A DNA stretch of 64,000 nucleotides from Nocardioides aquaticus (GTDB taxonomy: Bacteria; Actinomycetota; Actinomycetes; Propionibacteriales; Nocardioidaceae): positions 2,604,001-2,668,000 of the forward strand of contig NZ_CP075371.1 of assembly GCF_018459925.1 (NCBI RefSeq), given 5' to 3'. A program made the translations under genes and the position numbers. Shown one piece after another: positions 1 through 9,335 of this stretch. Under the pieces are notes generated by a model that saw nothing but the letters and a program-made list of their open reading frames with translations, did no database searches and was not told where the DNA came from. Every line of letters starts with the position of its first letter. Position 1 is the first letter of the stretch.

Positions 1-1035
1 GAGATGTTCGTGCTGCTCTCGGGCGTCGTGCTCGGCATGATCTACGAGCCGACCGTCCGCAAGCTGGGCGAGCGGCGTACCGCGGTCGCGATGTGGAAGC
101 GCGCGCGCAAGCAGTACCTGGTCTCGCTCGCGGTGATCGTCCTCGTCTACGTCATCGGGGTGCTGCCGTTCGTCACCACCGCGGCGATCACCACGTTCAC
201 CGACCGCGGCACCGGCGAGGACGGCTCCTCGACCGCGGGTCAGGTCTACGACCTCTACGCGAACTTCCCGCGCCTGTTCGACTACCCGCCGCCGTGGTAC
301 GCCGTGAAGCAGCTGCTGCTGCTCGAGATGGGCCCGTGGGTCTTCAACATCATGGGGCTGTTCGTGGTGCTGAGCCTGCTGCTGCCGGCCATGATGTGGC
401 TGGTCCGCCGCGGGCTGTGGTGGCTGCTGCTCGCCGTCTCCTGGGTGGCGTTCGTCTACATGGCGCTGAACGAGGTGCACTGGCTGCCGTCGCAGTTCGA
501 GTTCGTCTTCCCGCTGCTCACCTGGCAGGTCGCGTTCACGCACGGCCTGGTGCTCGGCCACTACCGGGCGCGGGTGCAGAAGGCGCTCACCGGACGCTGG
601 GGCGTGCTGGGCTGCACGGTGTTCGTGGTCGGCTACGCGGTCTCGCTCGGCTGGATCTGGCTCGGGCACCGGTTCGGGGTGCCCACCCCGTTCCCGGACT
701 CCTCCTACGCCTGGCTCTACGCCAACGCCTACACCCGGATCTTCCTGCAGCCCGGCCGGCTGGTCGACCTCGCGTTCATGCTGGTCGTCACGTACGCCGT
801 CCTGACCCGGATGTGGAAGCCGATCGACCGGGTCATCGGCTGGCTGTGGATCCCCCTGGGGCAGGCCAGCCTGTACGTCTTCATCGTCCACGTCTTCTTC
901 GCCCTCGCGGTCGCGAACGTGCCGGGCCTGGACCGGGCCGTGTGGTGGCAGGGGCTGGTCGTGCACACCGTCGTGATCGGCCTGGTCTGGGTGATGGTGA
1001 CGAGGAAGGTCCTGTTCTCGGTCATCCCGCGCTGA
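1..1035 (+). CDS. OpgC-like integral membrane acyltransferase, 5' truncated by window edge
   Basis: The frame is open at the left edge (GAG precedes the first Met at 4), so the N-terminus is missing. The 344 visible residues form about eight or nine hydrophobic helices. The opening stretch (EMFVLLSGVVLGMIYEP) resembles the first-helix signature of OpgC/acyltransferase-3 type proteins, and the end is a basic tail (TRKVLFSVIPR). OpgC in proteobacteria succinylates periplasmic glucans; in actinobacteria the acceptor is unknown, so an envelope-glycan modifying role is inference. It ends 47 bp before the AbrB-type gene, which has its own promoter. Family call is fairly secure, substrate is not. 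Confidence 0.7.
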   Translation, partial: EMFVLLSGVVLGMIYEPTVRKLGERRTAVAMWKRARKQYLVSLAVIVLVYVIGVLPFVTTAAITTFTDRGTGEDGSSTAGQVYDLYANFPRLFDYPPPWYAVKQLLLLEMGPWVFNIMGLFVVLSLLLPAMMWLVRRGLWWLLLAVSWVAFVYMALNEVHWLPSQFEFVFPLLTWQVAFTHGLVLGHYRARVQKALTGRWGVLGCTVFVVGYAVSLGWIWLGHRFGVPTPFPDSSYAWLYANAYTRIFLQPGRLVDLAFMLVVTYAVLTRMWKPIDRVIGWLWIPLGQASLYVFIVHVFFALAVANVPGLDRAVWWQGLVVHTVVIGLVWVMVTRKVLFSVIPR

Positions 1036-1068
1036 GGACCCGCGCCGACCGGCCCCCCGCGCCACGCC

Positions 1069-1074
1069 TAGGGT
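1069..1074 (+). promoter_or_regulatory. -10 box of AbrB-type permease gene (leaderless)
   Basis: TAGGGT lies 8 nt before the ATG at 1083 and there is no Shine-Dalgarno sequence. The transcript is predicted to start at or next to the start codon. Confidence 0.5.
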
Positions 1075-1082
1075 CGTGGTCG

Positions 1083-2137
1083 ATGTCGACGACCCCGCGC
1101 TCCCCGCTGCGGTCGGTCGTTCTCGTCCTCGCGGTCACCGTGGTGCTGAGCGCCGCGCTCACGGCGGTGCAGGTGCCCTCGCCGGTCCTCTTCGCGGCCG
1201 TGATCGGCGGGATGGCGCACGCGCTGACCTCGCCGACACCCCTCGCCCTGCCGGGGTGGGGCGTCGTGGTGGCGCAGGGCCTGATCGGCATCACCGTCGG
1301 CGCGCTCGTCGACCTCGCGACCCTGCAGCGTCTCGGCACCGAGGCCGTCCCGGTGGTGCTGGTCGTCGTGGGCACGCTGGCCCTCAGCATCGGCGCGGGC
1401 CGGGTGCTGGCCCTGCGCCGGGACGTCTCCCCCACCACCGGCGTGTTCAGCCTGGTCGCCGGCGGGGCGTCCGGCGTGGTCGCGGTCGCGCGGGACCTCG
1501 GGGCGGACGACCGGGTGGTGACGGTCGTGCAGTACCTGCGCGTCCTGGTCGTGCTGCTGACGATGCCCGTCGTCACCGCGCTGGTCTTCCACCCGCCCTC
1601 CGGCGACGGCACGCCCGGGGAGGCCGGCGCCGGCCTCCCCGCCGACCTCGCCTTCGTCGCGACCAGCCTCGTCCTCGGGCTGCTGGTGGCCCGGCTGGTG
1701 CCGGTCAGCACGATGAGCCTGCTGGGGCCGCTGCTGGTGTCCTCCGTGCTCGCGGCCGGCGGTTGGCTCGGACCGGTCTCGGTGCCGACCGCGCTGGAGT
1801 GGCTGGCCTTCGCCCTGATCGGGGTCCAGGTCGGGCTGCGGTTCACCCGCGCCAGCCTGGTCAGCATCGCCCGGATGCTGCCGGCCGTGCTGGCGCTGAT
1901 CGCGGTCGTCGTGGTCGGCACCGCCGGGCTCGGGGTGGTCCTCACCTGGCTCACCCCGGCCGACCCGCTCACGGCCTACCTGCCACCACGCCGGGCGGGC
2001 TCTTCGCGGTGCTGGCGATCGCCGCCGACAGCGGCGCCGACGCCACCTACGTGATGGCCGTGCAGCTGCTCCGGCTGCTGGTCATCCTGGCGATCCTGCC
2101 GCTGCTGGCCCGCTGGCTCCGCCGCGCTAGCGACTGA
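1083..2137 (+). pseudogene. AbrB family membrane protein (putative ammonia monooxygenase-type transporter), one-base frameshift
   Basis: From ATG 1083 the protein runs MSTTPRSPLRSVVLVLAV through about nine hydrophobic helices and two similar halves, as in the AbrB/COG3180 family (about 350 residues, role unclear, possibly an efflux or regulatory membrane protein). The first frame is good to TAYL near 1982 and then becomes meaningless. The other frame continues with the family-like ATTPGGLFAVLAIAADSG and ends LLARWLRRASD at 2137. Restoring one G in CTG(G)CCACC at about 1983 rejoins both halves into a full-length protein of about 351 residues. It is therefore either a sequencing deletion or a recent pseudogene. 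The family call is sound; the function is not known. Confidence 0.75.
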
Positions 2138-2163
2138 CCGGGCCGGATCGTCCGCCCCGGACC

Positions 2164-2286
2164 GCCGAGATGTCGCTTGCGGACAGCCGAGATGACGCTC
2201 GCGGCGCCTCGAGGTGACGATTCCGGACAGGGCTGCGGTCGATGGGTGGATCGCGTGCACCCGGTGCGTGCGATCCACACGTCGAC
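2164..2286. repeat. Dispersed intergenic repeat, copy 1 (69-bp box plus hairpin)
   Basis: Positions 2164-2232 match 60127-60195 at about 64 of 69 bases. The box itself is made of two related 22-bp units starting GCCGAGATG. It is followed directly by an imperfect inverted repeat (2238-2254 with 2270-2286, 15 of 17 pairs) whose arms, GTCGATGGGTGGATCGC and its partner, resemble those of the hairpin at 60294-60344. It sits between convergent genes, so it may also act as a bidirectional terminator. Confidence 0.8.
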
Positions 2287-2301
2287 GAGGCGGGCGCCCG
2301 G

Positions 2302-3606
2302 TCAGCGCAGGTGAGCGTAGAGCGCGTCGCGGTCGATCACGCGCCGGGCCTTGGCGCGGTAGCGCAGGATCTGGGTCAGCCCGACCGCCCACAGGACGTA
2401 CTGGGTGCTCATCGCCCACCGGAACGCCTCCGGCGTGTACGCCGTGCTCGGCCCCGGGGTGCGCCAGTCGAGCACGAGCCCGATCGCCACGACCAGCAGC
2501 AGGCTGGCCAGGAAGCCGCCGACGTTGATCATCCCGGTGGCGCTGGCGAGCCGGTCGGCCGGGTTGGAGGTGCGGCCGAGGTCGAAGCCGACCATCGACC
2601 CGGGACCGCCGATGCCGGCCACGACGACCAGCACCACCAGCATCCACAGCGGCGCCTCGCCCGGCCAGAGCAGGACGACGGTCCACACCGCAACGATGCT
2701 CACCACGATGCTGATCACCAGCGTCGAGCGGTGCCACGGGTGGCGGCCGACCATCCAGCCGACCAGCGGACCGGCCGCGGCAAGGGCCAGCACCATCACG
2801 GTCAGCAGGGTGCCGGCCTCGGTGGGCGTACGCCCCTCGCCGCGCACCAGGAACGGGTAGCCCCACAGCAGCGCCAGCATCGTGGAGCTGAACTGGGTGG
2901 TGAAGTGGACCCAGAAGCCGAGCCGGGTGCCCGGGTGCGCCCAGGACGCCGCGAGGCTGGCGCGCACCGCCGAGAGCGACAGCGCCGCCCCGCTCAGGCT
3001 GCGCTGGGCCGGGCTGTCGCGCAGCACGACCAGGCCGACCACCCCGAGCACGAGACCCAACGAGGCCGTCGCGAGGTACGCGGTGGTCCACCCGACGGTG
3101 CTCAGCGCCCAGGTCATCGGCAGCGCGGCACCGATCGCGCCGAGCTGGCCGAGCGGTCCGGTGAGCTGCGTGACCAGCGGGATCCGCCGGGGCGAGAACC
3201 AGCTGGCCACCAGCCGCAGCACGCACACGAAGGTGAGGGCGTCGCCCATCCCGACGAAGAACCGCGCCAGCAGCGCGAGCCCGTAGGTGTCGGCCAGCCC
3301 GAAGGCGGCCTGCGCGGCCGAGAGCAGCAGGACGCCGGACAGCAGCACCCGGCGCGGGCCGAACCGGTCCACCAGGAGACCGGTCGGGATCTGCATGCCG
3401 GCGTAGACCAGCAGCTGGAGCATCGTGAACGTCGCGAGCTGGGCGGCCGAGATGCCGAACCGCTCGGTGGCGTCGAGGCCGGCCACGGCCAGGGAGCTGC
3501 GGTGGAAGACCGCCAGCAGGTAGATCAGCAGCCCCACGGTCCAGACCGCGAGGGCGGCCCGCAGCGGCGGTGCGGCGACGGGTGCGGGCACGGTCCGCCC
3601 GCTCAC
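2302..3606 (-). CDS. MFS transporter
   Basis: This 434-residue protein has about twelve hydrophobic helices. The MFS loop 2-3 motif is visible as GLLVDRFGPRRVLLSG around residues 75-90, after LAVFHRSSLAVAGLDATERF in the first periplasmic loop. It should export or import a small molecule by proton exchange; the substrate is unknown. It starts at GTG 3606, 25 bp after the end of uvrB on the same strand, so it could be co-transcribed with uvrB by read-through, although a functional link is not evident. It ends next to dispersed repeat copy 1. Confidence 0.85.
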   Translation of the reverse strand: MSGRTVPAPVAAPPLRAALAVWTVGLLIYLLAVFHRSSLAVAGLDATERFGISAAQLATFTMLQLLVYAGMQIPTGLLVDRFGPRRVLLSGVLLLSAAQAAFGLADTYGLALLARFFVGMGDALTFVCVLRLVASWFSPRRIPLVTQLTGPLGQLGAIGAALPMTWALSTVGWTTAYLATASLGLVLGVVGLVVLRDSPAQRSLSGAALSLSAVRASLAASWAHPGTRLGFWVHFTTQFSSTMLALLWGYPFLVRGEGRTPTEAGTLLTVMVLALAAAGPLVGWMVGRHPWHRSTLVISIVVSIVAVWTVVLLWPGEAPLWMLVVLVVVAGIGGPGSMVGFDLGRTSNPADRLASATGMINVGGFLASLLLVVAIGLVLDWRTPGPSTAYTPEAFRWAMSTQYVLWAVGLTQILRYRAKARRVIDRDALYAHLR

Positions 3607-3631
3607 CGCCCGCTCGCTCGGTCGCCGCGGC

Positions 3632-5758
3632 TCACTTGGTCGCCTCCATCATCTGGCGGAGCTCCTTCTTGAGGTCCGAGATCTCGTCGCGCATCCGCGC
3701 GGCGACCTCGAACTGCAGCTCGGCGGCCGCGCCCCGCATCTGCTCGGTGAGGTCCTGGATCAGCTGGGCCAGGTCGGCGCTCGGCATGCCGGCGAGGTCC
3801 TTGGCCTGTCGTCCCGACGCCTCGGCCGACAGCGCCGGCACCGGCTGCTTCGCCTTGACCCCACCGGCGCGGCCCTTCGCGGCGGTCCCGGCCCAGGTCG
3901 CCAGCAGCGCCTCGGTGTCCTCGCCCTCGCGGGACAGCATCTCGGTGATGTCGGCGATCTTCTTGCGCAGCGGCTGCGGGTCGACCCCGGCCTCGGTGTT
4001 GTACGCGATCTGCTTGTCGCGACGCCGGTTGGTCTCGTCGATCGCCTTCTCCATGGAGGGCGTGATCTTGTCGGCGTACATGTGGACCTGGCCCGACACG
4101 TTGCGAGCCGCGCGACCGATGGTCTGGATCAGCGACTTGTCCGAGCGCAGGAAGCCCTCCTTGTCGGCGTCCAGGATCGACACCAGCGACACCTCGGGCA
4201 GGTCGAGGCCCTCGCGCAGCAGGTTGATGCCGACCAGGACGTCGTACTCGCCCATCCGCAGCTCGCGGAGCAGCTCGATGCGGCGCAGGGTGTCCACCTC
4301 GGAGTGCAGGTAGCGGGTGCGCAGCCCGGCGTCGAGGAGGTAGTCGGTGAGGTCCTCCGACATCTTCTTGGTCAGCGTCGTGACCAGGACCCGCTCGTCC
4401 TTCTCGGTGCGGGTGCGGATCTCGTGGATCAGGTCGTCGATCTGGCCCTTGGTCGGCTTGATCACGACCTCGGGGTCGATCAGGCCGGTCGGTCGGATGA
4501 TCTGCTCGACGGTGTCGCCCTGGACCTTGTCGAGCTCGTAGTCGCCCGGGGTGGCCGAGAGGTAGATGGTCTGCCCGATCCGCTCCAGGAACTCCTCCCA
4601 GCGCAGCGGCCGGTTGTCCATGGCGCTGGGCAGCCGGAAGCCGTGGTCGACCAGGTTGCGCTTGCGCGACATGTCGCCCTCGTACATCCCGCCGATCTGC
4701 GGGACCGCGACGTGCGACTCGTCGACCACCAGGAGGTAGTCCTCGGGGAAGTAGTCCAGCAGGCAGTTCGGCGCCGAGCCGCGGCTGCGCCCGTCCATGT
4801 GCATCGAGTAGTTCTCGATGCCCGCGCACGACCCGACCTGCCGCATCATCTCGATGTCGTACGTCGTGCGCATCCGCAGCCGCTGCGCCTCGAGCAGCTT
4901 GCCCTGCCGCTCGAAGACGGCCAGCTGCTCCTCGAGCTCGGCCTCGATCCCGGCGACCGCGCGCTCCATCCGCTCCGGCCCGGCGACGTAGTGCGTGGCC
5001 GGGAAGACGTACAGCTCCTGGTCCTCGGTGAGCACCTCGCCGGTCACGGCGTGCAGGCTCATCAGCCGCTCGATCTCGTCGCCGAAGAACTCGATCCGCA
5101 CCGCGTGCTCCTCGTAGACCGGGAAGATCTCGAGGGTGTCGCCGCGGACCCGGAAGGTGCCGCGGGTGAAGCTCATGTCGTTGCGCGTGTACTGGATCTC
5201 GACCAGCTGGCGCAGGATCGAGTCGCGGTCGCGCTCCTCGCCCACCCGCAGCCGCAGCATCCGGTCGACGTACTCCTGCGGGGTGCCCAGGCCGTAGATG
5301 CACGACACGGTGGAGACCACGATCACGTCGCGCCGGGTCAGCAGCGAGTTGGTCGCCGAGTGGCGCAGCCGCTCGACCTCCTCGTTGATGGAGGAGTCCT
5401 TCTCGATGTAGGTGTCGGTCTGGGGGACGTAGGCCTCGGGCTGGTAGTAGTCGTAGTACGAGACGAAGTACTCGACCGCGTTGTCCGGGAACAGCTGGCG
5501 CAGCTCGTTGGCGAACTGCGCGGCGAGGGTCTTGTTGGGCTGCAGGACCAGCAGGGGACGCTGCACCTGCTCGGCCACCCACGCCACGGTGGCCGTCTTG
5601 CCGGTGCCGGTGGCGCCGAGGAGGACGACGTCCTCGACGCCGCCCTGGATCCGCTTGGTGATCTCGGTGATGGCCGCCGGCTGGTCACCGGCGGGCTGGT
5701 AGTCGGAGACGACCTGGAACGGCGCGACACGGCGCTCGAGATCGGTGACGGGACGCAT
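3632..5758 (-). CDS. uvrB: UvrABC system protein B
   Basis: UvrB is the helicase-like damage-verification subunit of nucleotide excision repair. It is loaded by UvrA and then recruits UvrC. The 708-residue product has the Walker A motif GATGTGKT at 48-55, the beta-hairpin segment rich in Tyr ([15 protein letters not shown]) near 99-113, the DESH helicase motif, and a C-terminal UVR domain ([20 protein letters not shown]) that binds UvrC. The length is normal for actinobacteria. ATG 5758 is placed 6 nt after a TAGGCT -10 box, so the mRNA is probably leaderless. No LexA box was seen upstream, so SOS control is not indicated here. Confidence 0.98.
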   Translation of the reverse strand: MRPVTDLERRVAPFQVVSDYQPAGDQPAAITEITKRIQGGVEDVVLLGATGTGKTATVAWVAEQVQRPLLVLQPNKTLAAQFANELRQLFPDNAVEYFVSYYDYYQPEAYVPQTDTYIEKDSSINEEVERLRHSATNSLLTRRDVIVVSTVSCIYGLGTPQEYVDRMLRLRVGEERDRDSILRQLVEIQYTRNDMSFTRGTFRVRGDTLEIFPVYEEHAVRIEFFGDEIERLMSLHAVTGEVLTEDQELYVFPATHYVAGPERMERAVAGIEAELEEQLAVFERQGKLLEAQRLRMRTTYDIEMMRQVGSCAGIENYSMHMDGRSRGSAPNCLLDYFPEDYLLVVDESHVAVPQIGGMYEGDMSRKRNLVDHGFRLPSAMDNRPLRWEEFLERIGQTIYLSATPGDYELDKVQGDTVEQIIRPTGLIDPEVVIKPTKGQIDDLIHEIRTRTEKDERVLVTTLTKKMSEDLTDYLLDAGLRTRYLHSEVDTLRRIELLRELRMGEYDVLVGINLLREGLDLPEVSLVSILDADKEGFLRSDKSLIQTIGRAARNVSGQVHMYADKITPSMEKAIDETNRRRDKQIAYNTEAGVDPQPLRKKIADITEMLSREGEDTEALLATWAGTAAKGRAGGVKAKQPVPALSAEASGRQAKDLAGMPSADLAQLIQDLTEQMRGAAAELQFEVAARMRDEISDLKKELRQMMEATK

Positions 5759-5764
5759 GGGTCG

Positions 5765-5770
5765 AGCCTA
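5765..5770 (-). promoter_or_regulatory. -10 box of uvrB (leaderless)
   Basis: On the minus strand TAGGCT is followed by six bases and then the ATG at 5758. No ribosome binding site fits in that space. Confidence 0.55.
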
Positions 5771-5795
5771 CGTCCGCGCGCCGACACCCCTCGAC

Positions 5796-5801
5796 TACGT
5801 T
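5796..5801 (+). promoter_or_regulatory. -10 box of PLD-family gene (leaderless)
   Basis: TACGTT is followed by GGGCCG and GTG 5808. It lies about 25 bp from the divergent uvrB -10 box, so the two promoters are nearly back to back. Confidence 0.55.
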
Positions 5802-5807
5802 GGGCCG

Positions 5808-7070
5808 GTGAGGTCGAGCAGGGTCCGGCTGACGGGCCGGGCGGTACGCGTGCTGCGGCGCACGCTGCTGACCGTCTTCGGCGTGCAGGTGGCCCTCGCG
5901 CTGACCATGTCGCTGGTCGACTCCTACCGCCGGCGCGGCAAGCGGCCCCAGCCGTTCCCGACCACCGCGCCGCGCACGGTGACCGTCGGCGACAGCGAGG
6001 TGACGACGTACACCTTCGGGCGCGACCTCTACGACGACATGATCGCCGCGATCGAGGGCGCCCGCCGCCAGGTCCTGTTCGAGACCTACATCTGGAAGGG
6101 CGACGCCACCGGCGAGCGGTTCAAGCAGGCCCTGTCGGACGCGTCGGCCCGCGGGGTCGACGTCTACGTCATCTACGACGGCTTCGCCAACCTGGTCGTC
6201 TCCCCCGTCTTCAAGCACTTCCCGGCGTCGATGAAGGTGCTGCGCTACCCCGTCTACTCCGCCGGGTGGCGCTTCTTCGACCTCAAGCGCTACGGCCGCG
6301 ACCACCGCAAGATCCTCGTCGTCGACGACGACATCGGCTTCGTCGGCGGCTACAACATCGGCTCGGCCTACGAGACAGAGTGGCGCGACACCCACGTGCG
6401 CGTGGTCGGCCCCGGCGTGCACGACCTGGAGCGTGCGTTCGCGGACTTCTGGAACCTGCACCGCCGTCGCCGGCTGCGCCACAGCGAGCGGCCCCTGCTG
6501 CTCGAGACCGCGGCCACGTGGGAGCCCCGGATCCGCGTGCACCGCAACGTCCCGCGGCTGTGGCTGTTCCCGATCCGCGGCATGTACCTCGAGGTGATCG
6601 CCCGCGCCTCGACCCGGATCTGGATCACCCAGGCCTACTTCCTGCCCGACCAGGACTTCGTCGACGCCCTCAAGAACGCCGCCCGCCGCGGGGTGGACGT
6701 CCGCCTCCTGCTGCCCCTGAAGTCGAACCACATCGTGGCCGACTGGATCTCGCGCGGGTACTTCTCCCAGCTGCTCGACGCCGGCGTCCGGGTGTTCCGG
6801 TTCCGGGAGGCCATGGTGCACGCCAAGACGGCCACGGTCGACGGGGCCTGGAGCACCGTGGGCACCGCCAACATCGACCGGCTGAGCCTCTCGGGGAACT
6901 ACGAGGTCAACCTCGAGGTGATCGACGCCGGGCTGGCCGAGACGCTGGAGGAGGTCTTCGCCCTCGACGAGTCGCACTCGCTGGAGCTGACCCAGGGCGA
7001 GTGGGAGGCCCGGGACCTGCACCGACGCTTCACCGAGGCGTTCCTGCGCCCGCTGCGCGCCCTGCTCTGA
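5808..7070 (+). CDS. Phospholipase D-family protein, cardiolipin synthase-like
   Basis: The 420-residue product has one N-terminal hydrophobic helix (TLLTVFGVQVALALTMSLV, about residues 15-35) and two HKD motifs: HRKILVVDDD near 166 with FVGGYNIG following, and HAKTATVDG near 337 followed by STVGTANID. This layout is that of bacterial cardiolipin synthases, which condense phosphatidylglycerol or CDP-diacylglycerol at the membrane, but other phosphodiesterase activities are possible. The GTG start is chosen because the upstream codons lack similarity and a -10 box stands 6 nt before it. It is transcribed divergently from uvrB and converges on the surface module at 7.1 kb. Confidence 0.88.
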   Translation: MRSSRVRLTGRAVRVLRRTLLTVFGVQVALALTMSLVDSYRRRGKRPQPFPTTAPRTVTVGDSEVTTYTFGRDLYDDMIAAIEGARRQVLFETYIWKGDATGERFKQALSDASARGVDVYVIYDGFANLVVSPVFKHFPASMKVLRYPVYSAGWRFFDLKRYGRDHRKILVVDDDIGFVGGYNIGSAYETEWRDTHVRVVGPGVHDLERAFADFWNLHRRRRLRHSERPLLLETAATWEPRIRVHRNVPRLWLFPIRGMYLEVIARASTRIWITQAYFLPDQDFVDALKNAARRGVDVRLLLPLKSNHIVADWISRGYFSQLLDAGVRVFRFREAMVHAKTATVDGAWSTVGTANIDRLSLSGNYEVNLEVIDAGLAETLEEVFALDESHSLELTQGEWEARDLHRRFTEAFLRPLRALL

Positions 7071-7097
7071 GACCGACCGCACCGGGCGGTCCGGCCC

Positions 7098-7850
7098 TCA
7101 GTCGAGGCTGACGCCGGCGTCCGGGTTCCGTCTCTGCGCCCGGCCGAGGTCGACCTGGGCGACGACCTTGGCGTCGAGCTGGCGCGGGGTGAAGTTGACC
7201 GCCCAGCCGCCCTCACGCGCTGCGCCGCAGACGACCTGACCCGTCAGGGTCCGCGGGTCGGGCAGGCAGGCGAGCGACTCGATCCTCCGGCCCCCGACCT
7301 GCACGCGGGTGGCGCCCTGCTCGCCCACGTAGTCGACGTCGGCGTAGACGGCGTCCACGAAGGCCCGGCCCGCCACGGTCCCCTCGGCGTTCGTGACGCC
7401 CTCGAGGGTGTAGGTGAGCGCGACCAGCAGCGAGGAGCGCAGCAGCGGCACCGGCACCGGGTCCGTGCCGATCTGCGGCTCCTCGGGCAGCCGCACCCGC
7501 CCCAGGCTGGTCTGCACCTGCAGGTCGGTGACCGACGGCGGGCCGTCCACCTGCAGCGTCGGGTAGGCCGCGACCGTCACCTCGTCGACGCCCTCGGCGG
7601 GGCGCAGCCAGTGCGTGACGTCCACCGAGCCGTCCGGCTGGACGACGGCGTCGACGTAGGCGCCGGGACCGGGCAGCCGGACCGGCGCGGACAGCGGGGC
7701 GGCAGCGACCAGCTCGGGCTCGTCCGCGGCCGGCGCGGCCTCGTCGTCGCGCCCGCGGAGCAGCACCACCAGCGCGACGACGAGCGCCAGCGCCACCACC
7801 GCGACGACCGTGGTGCTGGGACCGGACCGCGAGTCCCCCGACGCGCTCAT
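7098..7850 (-). CDS. Membrane-anchored hypothetical protein, third gene of sortase module
   Basis: This 250-residue protein is not recognised. After a short polar N-terminus it has one membrane helix (STTVVAVVALALVVALVVLLRGR, about residues 12-34), then an acidic and Ala-rich linker, then a globular domain of about 200 residues that should face outward. The domain has two cysteines (SLACLPD and GQVVCGAA) that could form a disulfide. Its ATG overlaps the stop of the sortase-like gene (ATGA at 7847-7850), so translation is probably coupled. The context suggests a role in cell-surface assembly, but this is inference only. Confidence 0.75.
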   Translation of the reverse strand: MSASGDSRSGPSTTVVAVVALALVVALVVLLRGRDDEAAPAADEPELVAAAPLSAPVRLPGPGAYVDAVVQPDGSVDVTHWLRPAEGVDEVTVAAYPTLQVDGPPSVTDLQVQTSLGRVRLPEEPQIGTDPVPVPLLRSSLLVALTYTLEGVTNAEGTVAGRAFVDAVYADVDYVGEQGATRVQVGGRRIESLACLPDPRTLTGQVVCGAAREGGWAVNFTPRQLDAKVVAQVDLGRAQRRNPDAGVSLD

Positions 7851-8509
7851 TGCGCACCTCGCCCGGGCAGCGCGGTCACGACGGCCAGGTTCTGGTACCC
7901 GCCCTCGTCGGGCAGGAACGGCGGCGCGCAGGTGACCAGGGTGACCCGGGCCGGGCCGTCCGCCGAGAGGATCCGGGGGTGGGAGCCGAGGTCGTCGAGC
8001 GGCACGAACCGGCGCGACGTCACGGCGTACGAGGTGGTGCGACCGCCCGCACGTACCTCCACCTCGTCACCCCGCTCGACCGTCAGCAGTCGGGCCGACG
8101 GGCCGAGCCCCTCGTCCTCGGAGTCGACGTGCCCGGCCAGGAGCACGGAGCCGAACGGGTCGCCGACCCGGGCGCTGCCCTCCCACCATCCCAGGAGGTC
8201 GACGTCGGAGGGCACGTCGAGCAGGCCGTCCTCGCGGGTGCCGACCGGCACCACCTCGAGCCGGTCGGTGCCGGGGAGGCGTACGGCCGTGGGCACCCGC
8301 GCCGTCACCGAGCCCGCCCGGGTGGCCGGCGAGGCCTTCACCTGACGCTGCTCGGGCTCGTCGGGCCGGGCCGCCGCGTCCTCGGCCCCGGTGTCGGACG
8401 AGGACCCGCCGTCACCGGCCGGCGCGCACCCGCCCACCACCAGCGCCAGGAGGACCGCCGGGACCGTCGGGTGCAGGACGGTCCACGGACGCGTCCTCGA
8501 GGCGGGCAC
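7847..8509 (-). CDS. Class F sortase-like lipoprotein
   Basis: This 220-residue protein begins with a lipoprotein-type signal (VPAVLLALVVGGCAPAG; lipidated Cys expected near residue 26). It then has a Ser/Glu-rich linker and a sortase fold: the catalytic His in LLAGHVDSEDEG and the catalytic Cys in VTLVTCAPPF. Class E/F sortases usually have Arg in a YRDN-like stretch about ten residues after Cys; here the position reads GGYQNLAVV, so the catalytic Arg seems replaced. Sortases attach proteins to the wall, yet the neighbour DUF4397 protein lacks an evident LPXTG tail. The GTG at 8509 is the best start, but its ribosome binding site is weak. Confidence 0.8.
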   Translation of the reverse strand: MPASRTRPWTVLHPTVPAVLLALVVGGCAPAGDGGSSSDTGAEDAAARPDEPEQRQVKASPATRAGSVTARVPTAVRLPGTDRLEVVPVGTREDGLLDVPSDVDLLGWWEGSARVGDPFGSVLLAGHVDSEDEGLGPSARLLTVERGDEVEVRAGGRTTSYAVTSRRFVPLDDLGSHPRILSADGPARVTLVTCAPPFLPDEGGYQNLAVVTALPGRGAQ

Positions 8510-8541
8510 CGGGCTGCGGGGTGGTCGCGGGATCGGTCGGG

Positions 8542-9309
8542 TCAGCGTCCGCCGACGACCGCGGTCAGCAGGTCGCGGGCGAGGCCGGCCGAGGACCCGG
8601 TCTCGATCCGGCTGGGAGCGACGCTGCCGTCGGAGGCGAGGGCCGCGGAGTGGGACACCGCGCGCATGGAGTTGTCCTGGGGCGCGCCCACCGCGTAGAC
8701 CATGGTGACGGTCTCGGCCGGGAGGTCGACGTCGATCGGGCCGAGGAACGCGCCGCGGTCGGAGCCGCTGGGCAGCAGCGCCACCTCGTGCCCGCCCGAG
8801 GGGACGTCGGCCTCGGCGTACTCGCCGTTGGCGATGTTGGTGAAGACCGCCTCGCCGTCGACGTGCACGTCGGCCGGCGGTGCGGTCGCGGTGTGGGCGA
8901 GCACCACCCGGGCCTTGTCGGGGCCGATCGGGGCGTCGGGCACGGCGTAGGTGCTGACCACGGGGTCCCCGCCGCGGGCGGCCGGGAGGTGGAGGACGAC
9001 GTCGGTGGCCGCGCCGGAGGCCACCCGCACGTCGACGTCGATGCTCCAGTCGTCGTTGCTCAGGGTGAGCTCCTGCGCGCCGGCGGGCAGCTCCCACGGG
9101 CCGACCACGTCACCGGTCGCGACGCCCTGCTCGACCTGGCGGCCGTCGATCTCGACGGCGATCTCGGTGCCGGGCACGGCCTGCACGAGGAAGAGCTCAC
9201 CGTCGGGCTTCGCGGCGCTGGCCGGGGCGCCGGGCGCGGCGCCCAGCAGGGCCGTGGCGAGGACCGCGGCGGTGCCGGTCGTGGCGATGGTGGTGCGTCG
9301 TCGCTGCAT
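8542..9309 (-). CDS. Secreted DUF4397 domain protein
   Basis: The 255-residue product has a clear signal peptide (MQRRRTTIATTGTAAVLATA through GAPASAAK, cleavage near residue 33). It is followed by repeated beta-rich segments typical of DUF4397 (LFLVQAVPGTEIAVEIDG, VVLAHTATAPPADVHVDG, GEYAEADVPSGGHEVALLP). The domain is known from extracellular proteins; its ligand is unknown. It is the first gene of a three-gene unit with a class F sortase-like lipoprotein 32 bp downstream and an anchored protein after that. This pairing suggests a dedicated surface complex. No LPXTG-type sorting signal is visible at its end (LLTAVVGGR). Confidence 0.85.
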   Translation of the reverse strand: MQRRRTTIATTGTAAVLATALLGAAPGAPASAAKPDGELFLVQAVPGTEIAVEIDGRQVEQGVATGDVVGPWELPAGAQELTLSNDDWSIDVDVRVASGAATDVVLHLPAARGGDPVVSTYAVPDAPIGPDKARVVLAHTATAPPADVHVDGEAVFTNIANGEYAEADVPSGGHEVALLPSGSDRGAFLGPIDVDLPAETVTMVYAVGAPQDNSMRAVSHSAALASDGSVAPSRIETGSSAGLARDLLTAVVGGR

Positions 9310-9335
9310 GTCGTCGGTCCCCCAGGCGGCCGGAT

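Noticed and set aside
5759..5807. LexA box for uvrB
   Set aside because: The short uvrB upstream region has no TCGAAC-N4-GTTCGA-like sequence, only a partial TCGACTACG.
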